Assembly (NCBI RefSeq): GCF_012958305.1
Contig: NZ_JABBYO010000012.1
Span: 62,001-126,000, forward strand
Source of the DNA: Tautonia rosea
Lineage (GTDB): Bacteria > Planctomycetota > Planctomycetia > Isosphaerales > Isosphaeraceae
Reading direction: 5' to 3'
DNA: 64,000 bases
Both the position numbers and the translations under genes were made by a program. Position 1 is the first letter of the stretch; every line of letters begins with the position of its first letter. Below, piece after piece: positions 1 through 8,038 of this stretch. The notes beneath the pieces are model-generated. The model saw only the letters and a list, made by a program, of their open reading frames with translations, was not told where the DNA came from and did not search any database.

Positions 1-64
1 CCGGCCGGTCGGGGCCTCCTTCGCGAAATACCTCAAAATCCATAGTTTTCCGCCGCTACGGAAC

Positions 65-82
65 GGATTCCGTATCGGATTC
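65..82 (+). repeat. Left copy of 18-bp direct repeat, candidate attL or integrase arm site
   Basis: The copy reads GGATTCCGTATCGGATTC and matches 17 of 18 positions of the copy at 17699-17716. It contains GGATTC twice and an imperfect dyad TCCG-TAT-CGGA, the kind of symmetry seen at recombinase binding sites. One such pair could arise by chance in 64 kb, so its position next to the cargo end is the main argument. Confidence 0.4.
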
Positions 83-534
83 TATACCATGTCGGCGGCC
101 GGACGGCTACCTGTCGTCCCGCGTCACAGGGGATCGACCACCATCCGTCTCGGGCCCCCTCGGAGTCGAGTCTCGACGATTCGGGTTTACGGCCCGCTCC
201 AGACGATGACTGAGCGGTCCGAACCGCACCTGAGCAAGCTGGCCGTCGCCGCTCTGGCCCCGCGGCTCGGCACTTCGGTTGAGCGGCCGGAACCGATCCG
301 CACGCCTCAGGCATTTGGCGGGGTTGACACATAGGAGGTTGACAGGACCATGCTTGTTTCAACAAGCATGCCGACATCGGGGATGCCAACCTATCCGAAC
401 CGGAGGGCTCGACTGAAGGAAGGGGACCAGAGAGTTCGCCCAGGGGTGGCTCCGAAGAACAGGATTGAAACGGCACCTGTGCCCCCGGGGCCGTCGACGA
501 GTTTGCCGTGCAGGAGTCAGCAAGGTCGATTCCG
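83..534. other. Non-coding island end downstream of the helicase gene
   Basis: No convincing gene is visible. Open frames here lack coding character and ribosome binding sites. The stretch contains two GGTTGACA repeats 15 bp apart (322-329 and 337-344) and a perfect 10-bp inverted repeat at 349-370. No clear terminator was found for the minus-strand operon ending at 535. Confidence 0.5.
349..370. promoter_or_regulatory. Perfect 10-bp palindrome, possible operator or recombination site
   Basis: Arms CATGCTTGTT and AACAAGCATG are exact reverse complements separated by 2 nt. No T-run follows on either strand, so a rho-independent terminator is unlikely. Two GGTTGACA repeats lie just upstream. 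A binding site for a dimeric regulator or a recombination protein fits better. Confidence 0.45.
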
Positions 535-3500
535 TCACCGTAAGGGATCGCGACCTACCTCTAACTCCGCTTGGTGATAATCCATTTCCGGAACCGGCTC
601 TCCCCGGACTGCCTCGAGCCAAGCCATCAGATACGGATCGCCCCAGGTCAAGAGTCTTACGCCCTCCTTGCCTGGGTGGTCAACGCCGGTCGCGTCGGTG
701 GTGGGTCCGGTGGGGGGATGACGGTCGGCCACCTCGCCGCTGAACGTGCCCAGTAGCTCCTCATTGCTGCCAATGCCCAGGTGGGGCGGCGCGTACGCCC
801 AGGTGATCGACAGGCAGCCGACCGCGCCGTCCGCGGCCAGGTGATCTGTGTCGGGCTCGGGCACGCTCCGGATCTGCATGCCAGGGGCGGGGTGCTGGAG
901 GCACCAGTACGCCAGTTCCGCTTGTGTGGCCGGCGGGTCGGCCGTTGCGGCCGACCCGGAGCCCTCCAGGTCCGGGGATAGGTCCTCGATGGCCGCTGCG
1001 ACTGCCGGCGCCTGGCGGTTCCTCGCCGCCTCCAACTGCCGCAGGGCCTCGGCCCGCTCGATCTCGCCCTGGGCCAGCTTCCGGAAGATGCTTGGCATCT
1101 CGGCCAGGATCGGCTGGAGCGGGCCGACGACGTCCTCGAACACTCCAATGCGGTCCTTCAGCGTCCAGTAGGTGTCTTCTTCAATGGTGCCCGTCAGGTA
1201 GAGGTTGGAGACTAGCACCACCTTCGCAGCCTGCCCAATGCGGTCGATCCGACCGATTCTCTGTTCAACACGCATCGGATTCCACGGTAAGTCGTAATTG
1301 ACCAGGGCCGAAAACTCTTGCAGGTTCAGGCCCTCGGAGGCGGCGTCGGTCCCCAGCAGGATGTCGATGGCGCGGGTGTGGCTCTGCTTGCATCGAGCCT
1401 TGACCTCCGCCTTGTCGACTGTGTGCCACGCGTTCGTGGATGCGTCCCACACCTCGCCGCCGCGGCCCGAGTAGCAGGCCATGCGCGCGCCGTACCGCGC
1501 GATCAGCTGGTCGCGGATGAAGTCCAGGGTGTCGAGGTACTGGGTGAAGACGATCACCCGGCGGCCGCGGTCGAGCAGATCATCCAGCCGGGCTGCGAAC
1601 TCGCAGAACTTGCTGTCCTTGTCGATCTGGTGCAACTCGAAGATGTAGTCCTGCAGGTAAAGCCTTTCCTCCTCGAGCTTCTGCCGGCGATGCGGGTCGG
1701 CACGCAGTCTCAGCAGCCGCTGGCGTTCACGGTCGAGGGCAGCCGCGGCCTCGGCCTCGTCCTCGTCCTCCTCGCCCTCGCTCATCGTCCTCTGAAACTG
1801 TGCGGCCTCGTCCATGACGGCCAGGTCGCGTTGGACGGCGGCGATCAGGTCGCGCCGACGCTCCAGGCTCTTGCGGAACGCGGCGAAGGAGCTGGCCAGC
1901 CGCTTGCGGAAGACAGCCATCAGGAAGCCGACCCCGCTCCGTTCGTCGGGCTCGACCTCGGCCAATCGGTAAAACTGGCTGCATAGCACGTCGATGCGGC
2001 GGTACAGGGCCTCCTCGGCTGGCGACTGGAATGTCACCGGCACGTCCTCGGGCCGCCGGTCGGCCAGCCCGGCGTGGAGCAGGCCCCGATCGCGGTAGGC
2101 CCTCAGGGTCTGTCGGGTGTGGCGGAACATGTGGACGGCCAGCGGCGTCTGCCGGGCCAGGTACGGTGTCATGCCCTCGGCCTGTTGCGGCAGCAGCCCT
2201 TGCATGGCGAGGGCCAGGCCCGATCCGTTGGAGCGGATGCGCTGCACCAGGCTGCGCCATTGGAGGCCGGTCCAGTGGGCCGGGACCTCGTCCGGCGACA
2301 GGTCCGGTGCACCGATCTCGACCGCCCGCCGGGTCATCGTCACCACCTCGGCCCGGTCGCCCTTCGCGGAGGCGAAGCTGCGCAGACGGTCAAAGAAGAG
2401 CTCGAACTCGTGGAGGTCGGCCCACGGCCCCCATCGGGGGTCGTCCACGCCGGCCAGCAGCAGCAGGTCATGCACCTCGTGGGCGGCCAGTTGCATCGGG
2501 GTCGCCGTCAACAGCCACAAGCATCGGAACAGGTGGAGCCGCCTCATCTCCTGCAGGAGCTGAAGCAGCAGGTTGGGCTCATCGGCCCCGAAGACTCGGC
2601 GGCGGGCGGCGTGCGCCTCGTCGATTACGACCGCGTCCCAAGGCCGAGCCGACAGCACGCTGCCCATCCGCTCCTGGCGGGCGATCAGGTGCCGGCTGAC
2701 GATCACGATGCCCTCCTCGGCCCAGGGGTCCTCCGACCGCCTCACTCGGCCCCCGACGTCGTGGAGCATCTGGCCGTCATAGAACCAGGCCGTCAGGGCG
2801 AACTTCTCGCGCAGCTCCTCCATCCACTGCCGGACCAGGCTCCGTGGCGCAATGATCAGGACTCGGCCCAGCTCCCTCTTCAGGATAAGCGACCGGAGGA
2901 CGAGGCCCGCCTCGATCGTTTTGCCTAAACCAACTTCATCGCAAAACAGGTACGAGCGGGGGAACGAGTCGACTGCTTGCTGGCTGATCCGGGCCTGGTG
3001 GGGGAACGGCTCGAACGGCTTGCCGTCGACCCAGATGGGGGCGAGCACAAGCGCTTCGCCGCCCGGCTTGGTCGGTGCGTCCAAGAGCCACTGGGCGGCG
3101 ATGCGGTCGCGCAGGTCGGCGGACTGGTCCGGCTCGACACGCTGCATCGGATCGCGGCGGGGAGGGCCGTCCGGTGAGGTGAACGCGGCGAGGTGCTCGC
3201 GGACGGCCTGAGGTAGCGGCAGCACCAATAGGCCGGGATCCTTGCGATTCCAGATTGCCTCGAACCGGGCCTGGGCGACCTGGATGTCCTCGGCGTCGAG
3301 GGGGTTGAACCAGCTCCGCTTGACCTCGAATTCCTCGCGGTTGCGTGTCCAGGCGGCGCTGGTCTCATTGACCGAGCCGCTGAAAGCGATGACGTTGTCA
3401 TCGCCGTTGGAGAGGATGCCGACCTTCGGATGGAACAGCCCCCCGCCTTGGCCGGGGTAAAGCGGCTGCCCGGAGTGGTCGAGCGGCAGGGCGATCCTAA

Positions 3501-3945
3501 CCTCCAGCAGCCCGGAGGCCACCATCCAGGAGAGCGTCCCCAGGCGGTCGCGGGCAATCTGGTCGGCCTCCGGCTTCCAGCCGATCGGGAGGCCGAGCCG
3601 GCGGCACTCGGCCTCGGTCGGCTCCAGGCGCCGCAGGGCGGTCCGCTCCAGGCTCTCGTAGAGCAGGTCGATGCCCCGGTGGTACGCCTCGATGTCTTCG
3701 TCGCTCCAGGTCGTGCCGGTGATCAGCCGCATCGGTGGCCGTCCTGGGAGGGCGTGCCGCCGGACGTTGGCGATGAACGCGCTCAGGCCGGCGGCGATCT
3801 GCACGAGGGCCGACGAGTTAAAGTAGCCCGATTGCCGGTCGTAACGGGTCGCGGCACCCAGGACGGGCAGGTAGAACTCGTTGACGAGCTGACCCGCCTG
3901 GCCGGCGTAGTGCCTTCTCAAGGAGTTGAGGTCGCGGAAGCTCAT
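535..3945 (-). CDS. PLD-domain SNF2-family helicase of the island defence operon
   Basis: A 1136-aa protein. The N-terminal domain resembles phospholipase D-like nucleases: an HPK motif near residue 172 is followed by GSVNETS, matching the usual HxK...GSxN pattern. A superfamily 2 motor follows, with Walker A GLGKT at 339-343, DEAH at 442-445 and the SNF2 motif VI RIGRIDRIGQ near residue 900. It is probably an ATP-driven DNA translocase with an associated nuclease or DNA-binding domain. It is the last gene of a minus-strand operon and starts 3 bp after the methyltransferase stop codon. The PLD-plus-SNF2 layout recalls DISARM-like helicases, but DrmA, DrmB and DrmC are not seen here. Restriction or anti-phage function is inferred from family and context. 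Confidence 0.85.
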   Translation of the reverse strand: MSFRDLNSLRRHYAGQAGQLVNEFYLPVLGAATRYDRQSGYFNSSALVQIAAGLSAFIANVRRHALPGRPPMRLITGTTWSDEDIEAYHRGIDLLYESLERTALRRLEPTEAECRRLGLPIGWKPEADQIARDRLGTLSWMVASGLLEVRIALPLDHSGQPLYPGQGGGLFHPKVGILSNGDDNVIAFSGSVNETSAAWTRNREEFEVKRSWFNPLDAEDIQVAQARFEAIWNRKDPGLLVLPLPQAVREHLAAFTSPDGPPRRDPMQRVEPDQSADLRDRIAAQWLLDAPTKPGGEALVLAPIWVDGKPFEPFPHQARISQQAVDSFPRSYLFCDEVGLGKTIEAGLVLRSLILKRELGRVLIIAPRSLVRQWMEELREKFALTAWFYDGQMLHDVGGRVRRSEDPWAEEGIVIVSRHLIARQERMGSVLSARPWDAVVIDEAHAARRRVFGADEPNLLLQLLQEMRRLHLFRCLWLLTATPMQLAAHEVHDLLLLAGVDDPRWGPWADLHEFELFFDRLRSFASAKGDRAEVVTMTRRAVEIGAPDLSPDEVPAHWTGLQWRSLVQRIRSNGSGLALAMQGLLPQQAEGMTPYLARQTPLAVHMFRHTRQTLRAYRDRGLLHAGLADRRPEDVPVTFQSPAEEALYRRIDVLCSQFYRLAEVEPDERSGVGFLMAVFRKRLASSFAAFRKSLERRRDLIAAVQRDLAVMDEAAQFQRTMSEGEEDEDEAEAAAALDRERQRLLRLRADPHRRQKLEEERLYLQDYIFELHQIDKDSKFCEFAARLDDLLDRGRRVIVFTQYLDTLDFIRDQLIARYGARMACYSGRGGEVWDASTNAWHTVDKAEVKARCKQSHTRAIDILLGTDAASEGLNLQEFSALVNYDLPWNPMRVEQRIGRIDRIGQAAKVVLVSNLYLTGTIEEDTYWTLKDRIGVFEDVVGPLQPILAEMPSIFRKLAQGEIERAEALRQLEAARNRQAPAVAAAIEDLSPDLEGSGSAATADPPATQAELAYWCLQHPAPGMQIRSVPEPDTDHLAADGAVGCLSITWAYAPPHLGIGSNEELLGTFSGEVADRHPPTGPTTDATGVDHPGKEGVRLLTWGDPYLMAWLEAVRGEPVPEMDYHQAELEVGRDPLR

Positions 3946-3948
3946 GCG

Positions 3949-6900
3949 TCATCCCCGCCAGTCGCGCAGGACCAGGTCCCAGCCGCGGCGGGCCTCGGTC
4001 GTCGCCACCTTCCAGGGGTCGTCGTCCTTCCGACGGCCGAATGCCTGCTCCATCAGGTGGAGGGTAACGGCATAGGACCCTCGGAACTCGGGCATGTCGC
4101 CGTAGCCGCTGGTTCGCAGCCACTGCTTGAGCGGCTCGACGCCGCGGTGCAGCTCGTCGCCGCCGGCCAGGAGCGAGACGGCGTTCCACACCGCCGCGCC
4201 CAGGAAGTTGGGGAACTTTCGCTCTTCCCAGACGTCGGCCTCGCGGGCTGCGCGGCCTCGGGCTATCCTCTCGCCCGATTGCAGGCGGGCGAGCAGGGCG
4301 AGGTCCACAGCCTGCGGCGGCTTTAGGTAGAAGAGGTCCGATTCCGACTCGATCAGCTTGAGCTTCTTGAAGGTGTCCGGCTCGATGTCGAGCGACTTGG
4401 ACAGCTTGCGGACGTCGTCGCTGTCGGCCACGTCGCCCTGGAACGTGTCGAGCCAGAGCCAGAGGGCCTGGGTATTCCGGTCGGCAATGTCGGGTGCGAA
4501 TCCCTCGACCATCCCGCCGACCTTCTCGGGCAGCTCCTCGGTCAGGATCTGTTCCAGCCGGAACTGGCCGACGGCCCGGTATGCCCGTTCCAGGGCCTCG
4601 GTCAGGTCGACCGGGCGGCCGGCCATGTCGGTGATGGGCCAGTGCCGCCCCACCTCGCCCAGCGCCGGCCCGAGGGCGGACAGGTACAGGTCGGTGCCGG
4701 CGATCCCCTGGGTCTGGAAGTGCTGGGCCGCGTTGCGGGCGACGGTGCCAATCCGCTCCTGCACCCGGCCCCAGTTCCCGGTTACCTGCCCGGCGTCCTG
4801 GCGCGGCAGGCAGAGCAGCAGGACGGTGCTCCGGGCCGCGTCGAGGCCGCGGATGTTGAGGCTGCTCTCGGCCTCGGTGTGGATGGGGATCGAGGTGCGG
4901 ATCTCGAAGCCGGCCTCGATGAGCGCCTTACCAAGCGCCCGCCAGGCTTTGGTCATCTTGTGGTTGAACATGACGACCATGCGGCCCGCCGGGTGCAGGA
5001 GCTGCTTGGCCCGGCGGAAGACGGCGGCCATCTTCCCCTCGTAGAACTGTTCCGCACGTTCGGCGGCGGTGAGCGGCACGTGACCGGCCAGCTCGGCGGC
5101 CCGCCGCCTCCGCTCGGCGACGGGCAGCTTGCGGCCGTTCTCCCCCCTCGCGTCCGCCAGGGACTCCAGCCCCCGGTCGAACCGCTCCTGCCAGGCAACC
5201 TGCTCCCGTTCTGCCTCTTGCTTCCAGCGGACAGCGTTAGCAACCGCCTCGCGGTTCGTCTCGGCCAGCTCCTCGCGGAAGAGATGTTCGAGCCCAGGCC
5301 AGTCGCCCAACGCCCGCTTGAGCCAGACATAAAAGAAGTTCGACAGCTCGGCGTACTGGACGTTGTTGTAGTAAGGGGGGTCGACGCAGATGAGGTGGAC
5401 CGTGCCGGGGGCCGGCATCTCCAGGGCGGCGGCGTCGTTGCAGGTGACGGTCGGCACGATCACTTCGGGGCGCAGGTGCACCTCGCCGTTCGCCTCGAGG
5501 GCTGCCCCCGCCGTATCGAGGCCCTCCTCGAACTCGTCGTCCAGTTCGTCGTCATCGGCCTCTCCGTTTCCATCCAGCTCTCCTGGATCGCTCTCCAAGG
5601 GGACGGCTGCGCCGTGGATCAGCTCTGCAAGTTCACCGTAGACACTGGCAACCTGGCCCGATGCGAACGCGAACAGCTCTTTCGACCCCTCGATCTCGCA
5701 GAAAGCCGGCCTGAACGCGAAGTCGTGCCTCGAAAAAGTGTGCATAGGCGCGTGGCTCCCAGTGTGCCAGAACGTATTCACACTGTTGTAGTCCACCACC
5801 TTGCCCAACATCAGTGCGAGGTAGACAGCGATGGCCTCGGCCTCCTGGGCCGGGAGTTCCGACCGAGCCTTGTCGCTTGCTTTGAGTATTTCCTCCAGGA
5901 TCGTGAGAGTGACTAGGAGCTGTCGCGGTGTAAAAAGATCACGCCAGCGCGTCATCCCATAGTCTCTAGGCCGACGATCCTCCATGACCTCCGGCACTTC
6001 TTCTGTGGGGATGAGATTCGTCCAATGAGAATCGCTATCGACAGATACTTTCAGTGCTGCTTGAACTGCCGCATGGTCCGACGGCGTTGGTGTGCGAAAG
6101 TGCCAAACGTGTCGTACACGTAGATCCCCATTGCGGTAATGGGCGTTGACCGGCACCCGGCATGAGATGGCATACAACTGAGACTGCAATCCCCCAGGAG
6201 TCTGGCGGGCAGTCCTCTTTACCGTGTCGCTGTCGATCACCGAGCCGCAGCGTGGGCAGATTGCATTTCCGTCACGGTAAGTAACCGTGTTGGCTGGATC
6301 GAAGGACTCCGCCGCATCAAAGCGTGGCCAACGGCAGTCTTGCCACGAACCGCGCGGAACAATGCGGAAGCCGCATTCATGCTGTCCGGCGGATGTCGGC
6401 ACGATGGGAAAGATCGCCAGATGTTCTTGCGAAGGCCCCTTTCGAGAAAGGGTCAGGTTCGTCGAAAGCGGGATCTGCAGGCCGCACTTGGTGCAGGGGA
6501 AAACGCGCATCCAGAGATATGTGGTTCTCTTAATCAGGGATTCGTCCCCTGGCTCGACCTTGACGACTTGACCTTTCAGGAATTTTCGCTGCGCAACCGC
6601 CTCGACGTCTTGCCACCACGAAGATGACGGGTGCGATGGGAAGAACTTCTGGAGTCGGTCGAGCGCTCCCCGTCGTACCATCTCGGCATAGCGAACCACT
6701 TGGGGCTGGATCTGTCGCCCGAAGCGAGCCGTGTACTCCAGGGTTCCTTTGAGAACCAAGCTGGCAACGGGGTTCAGGTCGTTCGCGTAGACCTTCGCGC
6801 CGTAGCGGACGGCTTCCAGCGGGATTGAACCGCCACCGGCCATGAAGTCGAGGACGTTGACGGGCTCTGTCGGGGAGAGACCCAGGTAGTTCCGAATCTC

Positions 6901-7419
6901 CGCGAGCAGGTGCTCCACGAGCCCGCTGTGCGGGTTCAGGGCGAACGCACGAGGATGACGATATCCCCAGGTCGATCCGAGGACGATTTTCTGGCCATCG
7001 CCTGCCGACTCCGCCAGGGCGATCCTGTTGTATGCCCTCGCGACATCCGCTGTGACCCCAAGGGCCTTCAAGAAATCTCTATGGGACTTGGCAAGGTGAG
7101 TTTCAGGCAAGTTGATGAGTTCTCGATAGAAAGCGTCGAACTTGCGATACTTCGCCGGGACACCCCTCAGGTCCGCCTCTGTAGGCTCCTCGATATCCGC
7201 GGGCAGTATCTCTGGCGGGAGGTCCACGTCATGAGGGAGTAGGCCCGCCACGATTGCCGCGCGGCAAACGGTCGGAGCACGCCGTGCCCACCAAATATGC
7301 AAGCGGTTCTGGGGTGGCCGGAGCGAGTTGTTGTCCCGCTGGCATTCGGCGGACAGCGAGGCGCAAGGCAGCCCGGCCTCCATCAGCGACGGCTTCGTCT
7401 TGGTGAACGTTTGGGTCAT
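3949..7419 (-). CDS. DUF1156-type adenine-specific DNA methyltransferase with zinc ribbon
   Basis: A 1156-aa protein of the large DUF1156 (COG1743-like) methylase family. The N-terminus has the family signature RLHIWWARRAP. Motif I is DFMAGGGS at 191-198 and catalytic motif IV is DPPY near residue 679, indicating an N6-adenine or N4-cytosine amino-methyltransferase. Zinc-ribbon pairs CTKC and CPRC lie between them, probably for DNA binding. An acidic insert rich in D and E precedes the DPPY motif. The ATG at 7419 is chosen because the family N-terminus begins there; an in-frame upstream ATG would overlap the preceding gene. The next gene upstream ends 7 bp before this start. It probably marks host DNA for the adjacent helicase and ATPase. 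Confidence 0.9.
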   Translation of the reverse strand: MTQTFTKTKPSLMEAGLPCASLSAECQRDNNSLRPPQNRLHIWWARRAPTVCRAAIVAGLLPHDVDLPPEILPADIEEPTEADLRGVPAKYRKFDAFYRELINLPETHLAKSHRDFLKALGVTADVARAYNRIALAESAGDGQKIVLGSTWGYRHPRAFALNPHSGLVEHLLAEIRNYLGLSPTEPVNVLDFMAGGGSIPLEAVRYGAKVYANDLNPVASLVLKGTLEYTARFGRQIQPQVVRYAEMVRRGALDRLQKFFPSHPSSSWWQDVEAVAQRKFLKGQVVKVEPGDESLIKRTTYLWMRVFPCTKCGLQIPLSTNLTLSRKGPSQEHLAIFPIVPTSAGQHECGFRIVPRGSWQDCRWPRFDAAESFDPANTVTYRDGNAICPRCGSVIDSDTVKRTARQTPGGLQSQLYAISCRVPVNAHYRNGDLRVRHVWHFRTPTPSDHAAVQAALKVSVDSDSHWTNLIPTEEVPEVMEDRRPRDYGMTRWRDLFTPRQLLVTLTILEEILKASDKARSELPAQEAEAIAVYLALMLGKVVDYNSVNTFWHTGSHAPMHTFSRHDFAFRPAFCEIEGSKELFAFASGQVASVYGELAELIHGAAVPLESDPGELDGNGEADDDELDDEFEEGLDTAGAALEANGEVHLRPEVIVPTVTCNDAAALEMPAPGTVHLICVDPPYYNNVQYAELSNFFYVWLKRALGDWPGLEHLFREELAETNREAVANAVRWKQEAEREQVAWQERFDRGLESLADARGENGRKLPVAERRRRAAELAGHVPLTAAERAEQFYEGKMAAVFRRAKQLLHPAGRMVVMFNHKMTKAWRALGKALIEAGFEIRTSIPIHTEAESSLNIRGLDAARSTVLLLCLPRQDAGQVTGNWGRVQERIGTVARNAAQHFQTQGIAGTDLYLSALGPALGEVGRHWPITDMAGRPVDLTEALERAYRAVGQFRLEQILTEELPEKVGGMVEGFAPDIADRNTQALWLWLDTFQGDVADSDDVRKLSKSLDIEPDTFKKLKLIESESDLFYLKPPQAVDLALLARLQSGERIARGRAAREADVWEERKFPNFLGAAVWNAVSLLAGGDELHRGVEPLKQWLRTSGYGDMPEFRGSYAVTLHLMEQAFGRRKDDDPWKVATTEARRGWDLVLRDWRG

Positions 7420-7426
7420 GGCACTC

Positions 7427-8038
7427 TCACCGACTCGATGTTGTCCGCTTCTTCGCACGCGATCTGTTCTTGCCCTCGGCAGGTCCCGCAGCCGCAACCT
7501 CCGACGCGTCGATGTCGAATAGAGTTGGCCCAACAGCACCCTTGCCGTTCTTGCGGCCCCGAACCGTCCTGACCGCCGGCCCCTCGTCGGGCTGCTCGTA
7601 AGTCAGCAGGGTCCGCAGGGCTGCCCGCCCCGCCTGCTGGCGGTAGCCGTAGAAGCACAGCGTGAACCAGTACAGCACCACCTCGGAGGGCAGTTCGAGC
7701 AGCCCCGAGCGGAACATGGCACGCTGCGCCGGCCGTGTCAGGTAGCGGGCCGAGGTGAAGGCCAAGGCCAGCCGCATGCCGTCGGCGTGCCGGAGCCACC
7801 GCGCCGGGGTGCCGGGGCGGAAGTCGCACGCCGCGATCGGGCCGGGGTCCTCGGCCTCTTGCAGGAACGGGTCGGACAGCTCCCGCAGCCACTGGATCGT
7901 CTCGGGGGACGCCGACGAGCCCATGACCTTGGCGTCGGCCTCCCGCGGCAGCCGGCCGGGCATGTTCGGGAACAGGTGCAGCTCCCAGATCTGCCCGCGC
8001 CTGGCCTCCTGCCGCACCCTCAGCCGGAATCGCTCCAT
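7427..8038 (-). CDS. Unassigned 203-aa subunit of the defence operon
   Basis: No family is recognised with confidence. The protein begins MERFRLRVRQEARRGQIWEL, has a hydrophobic, aromatic-rich middle (VVLYWFTLCFYGYRQQ) and ends in a lysine/arginine-rich tail (RSRAKKRTTSSR) suggesting nucleic-acid contact. No catalytic motif is seen. The start codon at 8038 overlaps the stop of the upstream ATPase gene as ATGA, so translation is probably coupled and the products made in fixed ratio. Its invariant place between ATPase and methyltransferase would suit a bridging or specificity subunit; that is inference. DUF3780-like proteins occur in related operons, but I cannot confirm membership. Confidence 0.75.
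   Translation of the reverse strand: MERFRLRVRQEARRGQIWELHLFPNMPGRLPREADAKVMGSSASPETIQWLRELSDPFLQEAEDPGPIAACDFRPGTPARWLRHADGMRLALAFTSARYLTRPAQRAMFRSGLLELPSEVVLYWFTLCFYGYRQQAGRAALRTLLTYEQPDEGPAVRTVRGRKNGKGAVGPTLFDIDASEVAAAGPAEGKNRSRAKKRTTSSR

Noticed and set aside
33-476. Open frame of 147 codons on the minus strand at the left end
   Set aside because: Composition is rich in Ser, Pro and Arg without domains or a ribosome binding site, and it runs through the palindrome and the repeat.
350-577. ATG frame starting within the palindrome after AGGAGG
   Set aside because: The Shine-Dalgarno-like AGGAGG is 11 nt away and the product is low-complexity and basic without features; the frame also enters the 3' end of the helicase gene.
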